From Enterobacterales bacterium (GTDB lineage: Bacteria; Pseudomonadota; Gammaproteobacteria; Enterobacterales; Enterobacteriaceae), in NCBI GenBank assembly GCA_015655145.1, contig JAATFO010000059.1:1-46370 (forward strand): a DNA stretch of 46,370 nt. Direction: 5' to 3'. How positions within the stretch are numbered: position 1 is the first letter of the stretch; each line of letters begins with the position of its first letter. Of this stretch, positions 40,222 through 46,370 are shown one piece after another. A model generated the notes under the pieces. It did not search any database. It was given only the letters and a program-made list of their open reading frames with translations, and was not told the origin of the DNA. The translations under genes were made by a program, and so were the position numbers.

Positions 40222-40871
40222 TACTGCTGTTGCATTCCTAAAGACTGATTACCCGGAACTTGAACCTGCGCCTGCTGTGGCGCACTCGGCTCAAACTGCA
40301 TTTGGCCGACATGCAAACGACGTTGAAGCTCATAGTCTTGCAACATCGCATTCACACGGCGCCGTTGTTCCTGCACTTGTTGGTTAACATTATTGGTGTC
40401 GAAGCTGTCAGACGGCACGCCTAAACTTACCGGCGACGCTTTGCCCATCATCGGCAATGTATTAAACACCGGTGTTTCAGATGGTTCACCATTGTTTTTC
40501 GGCTGATTGTACTGTTGAACACCAACGATAACCGCTAAGGACACACAGGCGGCAACACCTACTTGTGTAATCTGCATCCCCCAGGGACGCATCTTTTTCC
40601 AGAACGACATCCTTTCCCAGCGCGCTGGCTCAGGCTGTGATTCCTGAATTAACGGTATAATATTACGAGCGGGCTCTTTTTCAAGCGCAGCACTCACTCG
40701 CGCTGCAATATCAAAATGAACGACATCAGCAACATCACCACGCAAAGTATCACGGATAAGGTGGTAGCTCTCCCAGCGTCGTTGCAGTGTTACATCCTCA
40801 GACAATGCTGACAAAACCTCATTGTCCAAAGCCTCACCATCCATTAAAGCGGAAAGTTGTTCTTTCTGCAT
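40221..40871 (-). CDS. rseA: Anti-sigma-E factor RseA
   Basis: This single-pass membrane protein holds sigma-E inactive until it is cleaved by DegS and RseP. In 216 residues there is an N-terminal sigma-binding domain (about 1-66, MQKEQLSALMDGEALDNEV onward), a transmembrane helix at about 102-119 and a Gln-rich periplasmic C-terminus for RseB binding. It lies 29 bp downstream of rpoE. Confidence 0.96.
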   Translation of the reverse strand: MQKEQLSALMDGEALDNEVLSALSEDVTLQRRWESYHLIRDTLRGDVADVVHFDIAARVSAALEKEPARNIIPLIQESQPEPARWERMSFWKKMRPWGMQITQVGVAACVSLAVIVGVQQYNQPKNNGEPSETPVFNTLPMMGKASPVSLGVPSDSFDTNNVNQQVQEQRRRVNAMLQDYELQRRLHVGQMQFEPSAPQQAQVQVPGNQSLGMQQQ

Positions 40872-40900
40872 GCCTTGTACCCTTCCTGTGTCCGTTATCG

Positions 40901-41476
40901 CTAACGTTGGATAAGCGGTTGAACTTTATTATCAATAGCTTCCCGCGCCCGGAAGATCCGCGAACGGACAGTACCTACCGGGCAATCCATGATGGAGGCT
41001 ATCTCTTCATAGCTCAGTCCATCCAACTCCCTTAAAGTAATTGCCATGCGTAAATCTTCAGGGAGCGACTCAATGGTGCGAAAAACTATCTGTTTCAATT
41101 CATCAGACAACATTAAGTTCTCAGGGTTCGATATTTCTTTCAGTGCACCGGCGCTTTCGAAATTCTCCGCATCGATCGCATCGACATCACTGGAAGGCGG
41201 GCGACGCCCCTGAGCAACCAGGTAATTCTTGGCGGTATTCACCGCGATACGGTACAGCCAGGTATAAAATGCGCTATCGCCACGAAAAGACGCCAGCGCG
41301 CGATATGCTTTGATAAAAGATTCCTGTACGACATCGGGCACATCGCCAGATGGAACGTAGCGCGAAACGAGGCTTGCCACTTTATGCTGGTAGCGAACAA
41401 CCAGTAAATTGAATGACCTCTGATCTCCTTTTTGCACTCGTTCAACGAGAACCTGATCCGTTAATTGCTCGCTCAT
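40901..41476 (-). CDS. rpoE: Envelope-stress sigma factor sigma-E
   Basis: This ECF sigma factor directs transcription of outer-membrane protein folding genes and of its own operon. The 191 residues have region 2 (VVQESFIKAYRALASFRGDSAFYTWLYRIAVN) and region 4 (LSYEEIASIMDCPVGTVRSRIFRARE). The correct start is ATG 41476 (MSEQLTDQVLVERVQ). The open frame extends 26 codons further, but a leader ORF in another frame ends here with an ATGA overlap. Confidence 0.98.
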   Translation of the reverse strand: MSEQLTDQVLVERVQKGDQRSFNLLVVRYQHKVASLVSRYVPSGDVPDVVQESFIKAYRALASFRGDSAFYTWLYRIAVNTAKNYLVAQGRRPPSSDVDAIDAENFESAGALKEISNPENLMLSDELKQIVFRTIESLPEDLRMAITLRELDGLSYEEIASIMDCPVGTVRSRIFRAREAIDNKVQPLIQR

Positions 41477-41571
41477 CCGAGGTAATCTCTCCCCAAATCT
41501 CTCTCCACGCGTGAATTGAACAACCAGCAATGACTCAACTTCCTGAGCAAGCACCCGATTAGAGTGGCCAT
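41473..41571 (-). CDS. Leader ORF overlapping rpoE (rseD-like)
   Basis: This 32-codon ORF starts at ATG 41571 after an AGGA 3-4 bases upstream and ends in TGA that overlaps the rpoE ATG (ATGA). The peptide begins MATLIGCLLRKLSHCWLF. In E. coli a leader ORF called rseD precedes rpoE, and translation of the two is coupled, with CsrA repression acting through it. Position and the stop-start overlap support the same role here; I cannot confirm the peptide sequence similarity. Confidence 0.55.
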   Translation of the reverse strand: MATLIGCLLRKLSHCWLFNSRVERDLGRDYLG

Positions 41572-41583
41572 TTGTCCTTTAGT

Positions 41584-41613
41584 TCAGCTACGCCATCATT
41601 TTGCTAAGTTACC
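41584..41613 (-). promoter_or_regulatory. Candidate sigma-E autoregulatory promoter of rpoE
   Basis: On the minus strand GGTAACTT (41606-41613) resembles the sigma-E -35 GGAACTT, and GCTGA (41584-41588) resembles the -10 TCTGA with a 17-bp spacer. It lies just before the leader ORF. The match is imperfect and spacing is at the long end, so this is tentative. Confidence 0.35.
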
Positions 41614-41622
41614 AGGCCTTTT

Positions 41623-41760
41623 TTACACGTCAGGTTGTTTTACATTTTGGTGAAGTGTAAAGCCACAACATTGCGCTACTTCGCTGCCGTCAGCAGAAAA
41701 TCCTGGTAATGCGTCCGCAGAGTACCCCATGAGAGCCACTTTTTCATCTGTAAAACCCAT
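41623..41760 (-). CDS. Possible 45-codon ORF in the rpoE-nadB intergenic region
   Basis: An open frame from ATG 41760 to TAA 41623 encodes a peptide beginning MGFTDEKVALMGYSADALPG and containing a Cys pair. No Shine-Dalgarno is visible. A second frame from ATG 41746 gives 23 codons (MKKWLSWGTLRTHYQDF...). I recognise neither. The rest of the 41477-41943 intergenic region holds control sites only. Confidence 0.2.
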   Translation of the reverse strand: MGFTDEKVALMGYSADALPGFSADGSEVAQCCGFTLHQNVKQPDV

Positions 41761-41923
41761 TTATTCGGCAAAGTTCGCAATATTAAACATTTTACTATAG
41801 CAAAATAACCTTAACACGCTGATTTACCAACAGCGAAAACGCACCTGACGCAAGCATCACGCGTAACCAGCGAATAAAATGCTTTTTACCCGAACAATTT
41901 GCGTCTATGCTCAGTAAACAATT

Positions 41924-41941
41924 TGTTTAGTAAATTAAACA
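41924..41941. promoter_or_regulatory. NadR-type operator at nadB
   Basis: TGTTTA-N6-TAAACA is a perfect match to the NadR box consensus. It ends 2 bp before the nadB ATG. NadR with NAD represses NAD synthesis genes; binding here would block transcription start and the ribosome entry region. Confidence 0.8.
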
Positions 41942-41943
41942 CC

Positions 41944-43563
41944 ATGATGCACTCTCCTCATTATCGCTGTGATGTACTGATTATCGGTAGTGGTGCTGCC
42001 GGCCTCTCTCTGGCATTACGTTTGGCTGAGAAACATCAGGTCATCGTACTGAGCAAAGGTCCCGTTGATGAAGGTTCAACATTGTATGCGCAAGGCGGGA
42101 TTGCGGCCGTATTTGATGAAACAGACAGCATTGAATCACATATCGAAGATACGCTGATTGCCGGAGCAGGACTGTGTGATCGAGAAACCGTCTCGTTTAT
42201 CGCCAGCAATGCGCGTCACTGCGTACAGTGGCTGATCGACAAAGGCGTCCTGTTCGATAAAGAAATACAGCCTAATGGCGTAGAAGGTTATCATCTTACC
42301 CGTGAAGGTGGTCACAGCCATCGCCGCATTTTGCACAGTGCCGATGCAACAGGACGCGAGGTCGAAACGACCCTGGTCAGCCAGGCATTGAATCATCCTC
42401 ATATTCGCATTCTTGAGCGAACAAATGCCGTGGATCTGATCTTATCCGATAAACTGGGTTTACCAGGACCACGTCGCGTGTTGGGCGCTTATTTCTGGAA
42501 TCGTGACCGTGAAAAGGTCGAAAGCTGCTGCGCGCCCTCTGTGGTACTGGCAACCGGCGGCGCAGCAAAAGTATACCAATACACGACCAATCCGGATATC
42601 GCCTCCGGCGATGGCATCGCCATGGCATGGCGCGCCGGCTGTCGTATCGCCAACCTTGAGTTTAACCAGTTTCATCCCACATGTTTGTTTCATCCGCTGG
42701 CACGTAATTTTTTGCTTACCGAAGCACTACGTGGAGAAGGCGCACATCTAAAACGCCCGGACGGTACACGCTTTATGCCGGATTTCGATGAACGCGCCGA
42801 ACTGGCGCCACGCGATATTGTCGCTCGTGCTATCGATCATGAAATGAAACGCCTCGGTGCGGATTGCATGTATCTCGACATCAGTCATCAACCCGCCGCG
42901 TTTATCCATGCTCACTTCCCAATGATTGCAGAGAAACTGGAAACTTTAGGCCTTGATTTAACCCAACAGCCTATTCCTGTTGTCCCGGCAGCGCATTATA
43001 CCTGTGGCGGCGTCATCGTCGATCAGCGTGGGCGCACCGATATAGATGGCCTGTACGCCATTGGCGAAGTGAGTTACACCGGCCTGCACGGTGCAAATCG
43101 GATGGCGTCCAACTCACTGCTTGAGTGCCTGGTTTATGGTTGGTCAGCCGCGGAAGATATTGCACAACGTCTGCCGCACTTCCCTCTGGTAGAGAGGTTA
43201 CCGGTGTGGGATGAAAGCCAGGTGGATGATTCCGATGAACGCGTGGTGATCCAGCATAACTGGCATGAGCTGCGCCTGCTGATGTGGGATTATGTCGGTA
43301 TTGTACGCACCACGAAACGCCTGATGCGTGCGCAACGCCGTATCAATATGCTGCAACAAGAAATTGACGAGTACTATGCACATTTTCGTATTTCCAATAA
43401 CCTGCTGGAGTTACGCAACCTGGTACAGGTCGCGGAACTTATGGTGCGCTGCGCCCTCGCACGCAAAGAGAGCAGAGGACTGCACTTTACGCTTGATTAT
43501 CCCGAACAACAGGCTGGCGCCGGCCCCACAATTCTGACGCCCGCTCACGACATGAAAAGATAA
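41944..43563 (+). CDS. nadB: L-aspartate oxidase
   Basis: NadB oxidises L-aspartate to iminoaspartate, the first step of NAD synthesis, with NadA as the next enzyme. This 539-residue flavoprotein has the FAD dinucleotide motif [16 protein letters not shown], the fumarate reductase/aspartate oxidase signature [10 protein letters not shown] and the HYTCGG and NSLLEC regions. It matches E. coli NadB (540). The ATG at 41944 (or 41947) gives the expected start; neither has a Shine-Dalgarno, and the NadR operator lies directly before it. Its 3' end overlaps the convergent trmN6 by 19 bp. Confidence 0.96.
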   Translation: MMHSPHYRCDVLIIGSGAAGLSLALRLAEKHQVIVLSKGPVDEGSTLYAQGGIAAVFDETDSIESHIEDTLIAGAGLCDRETVSFIASNARHCVQWLIDKGVLFDKEIQPNGVEGYHLTREGGHSHRRILHSADATGREVETTLVSQALNHPHIRILERTNAVDLILSDKLGLPGPRRVLGAYFWNRDREKVESCCAPSVVLATGGAAKVYQYTTNPDIASGDGIAMAWRAGCRIANLEFNQFHPTCLFHPLARNFLLTEALRGEGAHLKRPDGTRFMPDFDERAELAPRDIVARAIDHEMKRLGADCMYLDISHQPAAFIHAHFPMIAEKLETLGLDLTQQPIPVVPAAHYTCGGVIVDQRGRTDIDGLYAIGEVSYTGLHGANRMASNSLLECLVYGWSAAEDIAQRLPHFPLVERLPVWDESQVDDSDERVVIQHNWHELRLLMWDYVGIVRTTKRLMRAQRRINMLQQEIDEYYAHFRISNNLLELRNLVQVAELMVRCALARKESRGLHFTLDYPEQQAGAGPTILTPAHDMKR

Positions 43564-44285
43564 AAATCACGGGTCAGGCTGCAATAGGCATCGGAATAAC
43601 GCTGGTCAGGGCCACGAATCACCATCCGCTCCTGTAATTGCTCCCCTTGTTGTGGAGAGAGCCCAATCATTACCCGATGGGGTAATCGCGTTTCGTTATC
43701 AGCAATGTCATTACGAAAACGTAAGAACCAACCACGTGCCACAGCGATATCGACAAAACGATTTCCCGCCTCTTCCGGCAAAATCACACAGAAGAAACCA
43801 TCTTCATCAATCAGGGTTTCCGCACAATTGAGTAAGACCGCATGATCGAGCGTATGCGTCGCGCGCGCCGCATCGCGCTCTGGTGACGAACATGCTGTCC
43901 CCGGTGAAAAAAAAGGCGGATTACTGACAATCAGCGAATAGCGCGCTTCGCATTTTTCTGCCCAGGAAATAATGTCCTGATGGTGCACGCTGATCCGGCT
44001 TGTCCAGGGCGATTGCGCCGCATTCTCTTTCGCCTGCGCGGCGGCGGCCCCATCCAGTTCTACGGCATCAATCAACACGTGGCTATCTGTTCGTTGGGCC
44101 AGCATCATCGCGATAAGGCCACTGCCCGTACCAATATCCAGCGCCCGCTTAACCCGCGCAACAGGCACCCACGCCCCCAGTAATACACCGTCCGTCCCCA
44201 CTTTCATCGCACAGCGATCATGAGCAACAAAGAACTGTTTGAAGGTAAATCCATCGGCACGTAATTGGCCGTTCTGTCTTGACAT
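43545..44285 (-). CDS. trmN6: tRNA1(Val) (adenine(37)-N6)-methyltransferase
   Basis: This SAM-dependent Rossmann methyltransferase (YfiC) modifies A37 of tRNA1-Val. The 246 residues include a SAM loop [15 protein letters not shown] and the catalytic N-P-P motif as SNPPFF (NPPY in E. coli, an accepted aromatic substitution in this family). I use the ATG at 44285 ([19 protein letters not shown]), as the frame upstream runs towards srmB. It is convergent with nadB and divergent from srmB. Confidence 0.94.
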   Translation of the reverse strand: MSRQNGQLRADGFTFKQFFVAHDRCAMKVGTDGVLLGAWVPVARVKRALDIGTGSGLIAMMLAQRTDSHVLIDAVELDGAAAAQAKENAAQSPWTSRISVHHQDIISWAEKCEARYSLIVSNPPFFSPGTACSSPERDAARATHTLDHAVLLNCAETLIDEDGFFCVILPEEAGNRFVDIAVARGWFLRFRNDIADNETRLPHRVMIGLSPQQGEQLQERMVIRGPDQRYSDAYCSLTRDFYLFMS

Positions 44286-44417
44286 GAAAGCAATCCAAAA
44301 ATGAAACGGCACTAGCATAGGGCAAAGTTCAGAATGAGAAAAGCCATCACTGATGCACAAACAGATGAAGATTGCGCGTAATCTGTCTATAATCAGCGCC
44401 CCTGACTGAGGTAGATC

Positions 44418-45743
44418 ATGACCGTAACCACATTTTCCGAACTCGAACTTGACGAAAGCCTGCTGAATGCTCTGCAGGATAAAGGCTTTACGCAGCCAAC
44501 GGCCATCCAGGCTGCGGCGATTCCACCCGCGCTGGAGGGACGTGATGTCCTGGGTTCTGCTCCCACTGGTACCGGAAAAACAGCGGCCTATCTACTGCCT
44601 GTGCTGCAGCACCTGCTCGATTTCCCGCGAAGAAAATCAGGCCCGCCACGTATTTTGATTGTGACGCCAACGCGTGAATTAGCCATGCAAGTTGCTGACC
44701 AGGCGCGTGAACTGGCGAAATATACGCATCTGGATATCGCCACCATTACGGGTGGGGTCGCCTATATGAACCATGCGGAAGTGTTCAGTGAAAATCAGGA
44801 TATCGTGGTCGCCACCACCGGGCGGCTACTGCAATACATTAAAGAAGAAAATTTTGACTGCCGGGCAGTTGAAACCCTGATCCTTGATGAAGCTGACCGC
44901 ATGCTGGATATGGGGTTTGCCCATGACATTGAAACTATTGCCGCAGAAACTCGCTGGCGCAAACAAACACTGCTGTTTTCTGCCACGCTGGAAGGCGAAG
45001 CCATTAAGGATTTTGCAGTACGTTTGCTAAACGATCCGATCGAGATAGAAGCAGATCCAACACGACGTGAGCGTAAGAAGATTCTGCAATGGTACTATCG
45101 TGCCGATGATCTGCAGCACAAAACCAAACTGTTAGTCTGGTTGTTGAACCAGCCCGAAGTAACGCGTTCCATTGTGTTTGTTCGCAAACGTGAGCGGGTA
45201 CATGAAGTGGTTTCCTGGCTACACGCAGCCGGCATCAACACCAGCTATCTGGAAGGTGAAATGGTGCAGGCGAAGCGTAATGAAGCGATTAAACGTTTGG
45301 TGGAAGGCCGGGTTAACGTGTTGGTGGCTACGGATATCGCGGCTCGCGGCATTGATGTCGATGATGTCAGCCACGTGTTCAATTTCGATCTGCCGCGCAC
45401 TGCCGATACCTATTTGCACCGTATTGGCCGTACGGGCCGGGCGGGCCGTAAAGGTACCGCGATTTCATTAGTGGAAGCGCATGATCACCTGCTGCTGGGC
45501 AAGATTAGTCGCTATCTGAACGATGCGCTGAAATCTCGCACCATTGATGAATTGCGCCCGACAACGCGCGCACCTAATCTGAAACTTACTGGCAATCCGT
45601 CGAAAAAAGTATTAGCGAAGCGTAAAGAGAAAAAAGCCAGTGAAGAGAAAAAACCGCGGGTAAAAAAACGCCATCGTGATACCAAAAACATTGGTAAACG
45701 ACGTAAAGCCAGCAATCCTGCCACGCCAAAAGAGGCTGAATAA
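44418..45743 (+). CDS. srmB: ATP-dependent RNA helicase SrmB
   Basis: This DEAD-box helicase helps assemble the 50S ribosomal subunit. The 441 residues contain the Q motif, Walker [25 protein letters not shown] and [10 protein letters not shown], then a basic C-terminal tail ([24 protein letters not shown]) ending naturally in KEAE. The coding sequence is intact although an insertion sequence begins directly after the TAA at 45741-45743. Confidence 0.97.
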   Translation: MTVTTFSELELDESLLNALQDKGFTQPTAIQAAAIPPALEGRDVLGSAPTGTGKTAAYLLPVLQHLLDFPRRKSGPPRILIVTPTRELAMQVADQARELAKYTHLDIATITGGVAYMNHAEVFSENQDIVVATTGRLLQYIKEENFDCRAVETLILDEADRMLDMGFAHDIETIAAETRWRKQTLLFSATLEGEAIKDFAVRLLNDPIEIEADPTRRERKKILQWYYRADDLQHKTKLLVWLLNQPEVTRSIVFVRKRERVHEVVSWLHAAGINTSYLEGEMVQAKRNEAIKRLVEGRVNVLVATDIAARGIDVDDVSHVFNFDLPRTADTYLHRIGRTGRAGRKGTAISLVEAHDHLLLGKISRYLNDALKSRTIDELRPTTRAPNLKLTGNPSKKVLAKRKEKKASEEKKPRVKKRHRDTKNIGKRRKASNPATPKEAE

Positions 45744-46370
45744 GAGCCTGTAATTTAAATTGTGTATCTGCCTGTTTTTGATATCTTCACTCCGATAACG
45801 GAGACAGGTAATTATGGACGAAAAGAAACTCAAAGCCCTTGCGGCTGAACTGGCTAAAGGCCTCAAAACTGAAGCTGACCTTAATCAGTTTTCCCGTATG
45901 CTGACGAACCTGACTGTTGAAACGGCACTCAATGCAGAACTTACTGACCACCTCGGTCATGAGAAAAATGCCACCAAATCAGGCAGTAACACCCGTAACG
46001 GATACTCATCCAAAACGTTGCTCAGTGATGATGGCGAGATCGTACTTAACACACCGCGTGACCGCGAAGGCAGTTTTGAGCCGCTGCTGATTAAGAATAA
46101 TCAGACGCGTATCACACAGATGGACAGCCAAATCCTGTCGCTTTATGCCAAAGGTATGACCACCCGTGAGATCGTCGCCACGTTCAAAGAAATGTACGAT
46201 GCCGATGTGTCACCCACACTGATATCCAGAGTCACCGATGCGGTTAAAGAGCAGGTCAGCGAGTGGCAAAATCGCCCTCTGGATGCGCTTTATCCCATTG
46301 TTTATCTTGACTGTATCGTGGTGAAGGTTCGTCACGGCGGCAGCGTGATTAACAAAGCGGTATTCCTTGC
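45744..46370 (+). mobile_element. IS256-family insertion sequence, left part
   Basis: A sequence beginning GAGCCTGTAATTTAAATTG starts at 45744, right after the srmB stop codon, and leads into an IS256-family transposase. It is the probable left terminal inverted repeat. The right end and target duplication lie outside the window. Confidence 0.75.
45814..46370 (+). CDS. IS256-family transposase (3' end beyond window)
   Basis: The first 185 codons start MDEKKLKALAAELAKGLKTE and include the mutator-type region LTDHLGHEKN, SKTLLSDDGEIVLNTPRDREG, LYAKGMTTREIV and YLDCIVVKVR, where the first catalytic Asp of the DDE triad lies. The frame is open to the window edge, with no internal stop. GGAGACAGG lies upstream of the ATG. 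Confidence 0.93.
   Translation, partial: MDEKKLKALAAELAKGLKTEADLNQFSRMLTNLTVETALNAELTDHLGHEKNATKSGSNTRNGYSSKTLLSDDGEIVLNTPRDREGSFEPLLIKNNQTRITQMDSQILSLYAKGMTTREIVATFKEMYDADVSPTLISRVTDAVKEQVSEWQNRPLDALYPIVYLDCIVVKVRHGGSVINKAVFL

Noticed and set aside
41477..41554. N-terminal extension of RpoE to 217 residues
   Set aside because: The conserved sigma-E start is at 41476, and the upstream DNA fits the overlapping leader ORF better.
41760..41790. GAACTT near 41768-41773 on the minus strand as a sigma-E promoter
   Set aside because: The -35 half is good, but no TCTGA/TCAAA-like -10 follows at 15-17 bp.

Overview
The window is a chromosomal segment of a gammaproteobacterium of the order Enterobacterales. 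The backbone follows the Escherichia coli 57-58 min gene order: sseB, pepB, isc genes, trmJ, suhB, csiE, glyA, glnB, glrR-qseG-glrK, glmY, purL, mltF, tadA, pgpC, then yfhL, acpS-pdxJ-recO-era-rnc-lepB-lepA, rseC-rseB-rseA-rpoE, nadB, trmN6, srmB. A nickel/cobalt exporter plus DUF1007 pair between suhB and csiE, and the absence of hmp, sseA and murQ at their E. coli positions, suggest a lineage outside the Escherichia/Salmonella group (Yersinia-, Serratia-, Pectobacterium- or Sodalis-like). I cannot name the genus from sequence alone.

Region by region: (1) 1-2510 is accessory. It holds a berberine-bridge-type FAD oxidase lying between two copies of a hairpin-forming repeat, then about 0.8 kb of non-coding DNA ending in a long imperfect palindrome. 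(2) 2511-6898 carries sseB, pepB, iscS and iscR, but iscU, iscA, hscB, hscA, fdx and iscX, which normally lie between iscS and pepB, are missing. Only about 420 bp remain there. The IscR operators in front of iscR are kept. (3) 7052-17579 holds trmJ, suhB, the metal-export pair, csiE, glyA, glnB and the GlrK/QseG/GlrR envelope-sensing system. (4) 17580-18185 contains the small RNA gene glmY with a canonical sigma-54 promoter and three GlrR-type boxes, closing a circuit with the adjacent glrR/glrK. (5) 18186-25025 holds purL, mltF, tadA and pgpC.

(6) 25059-31853 is a patchwork island between pgpC and yfhL. It has an AT-rich membrane acyltransferase, an IS903-like element cut off at about 26970, a module of quinone oxidoreductase, Rid-family protein and divergent LysR regulator with a perfect palindromic operator, a P4-type integrase with arm-type repeats, and a relic of a LysE-type exporter. 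(7) 31854-45743 is a dense housekeeping block: CoA/PLP/translation/secretion genes, then the sigma-E locus with a leader ORF (rseD-like) overlapping rpoE, then nadB with a NadR-type operator touching its start, trmN6 and srmB. (8) From 45744 an IS256-family element begins directly after the srmB stop codon and runs off the window.

The most unusual features are the stripped isc operon, in which IscS also lacks one residue of its partner-docking arginine patch, the repeat pair around the FAD oxidase, and the composite island. I did not find a convincing new multi-gene system such as a defence locus, a CRISPR array or a biosynthetic cluster.
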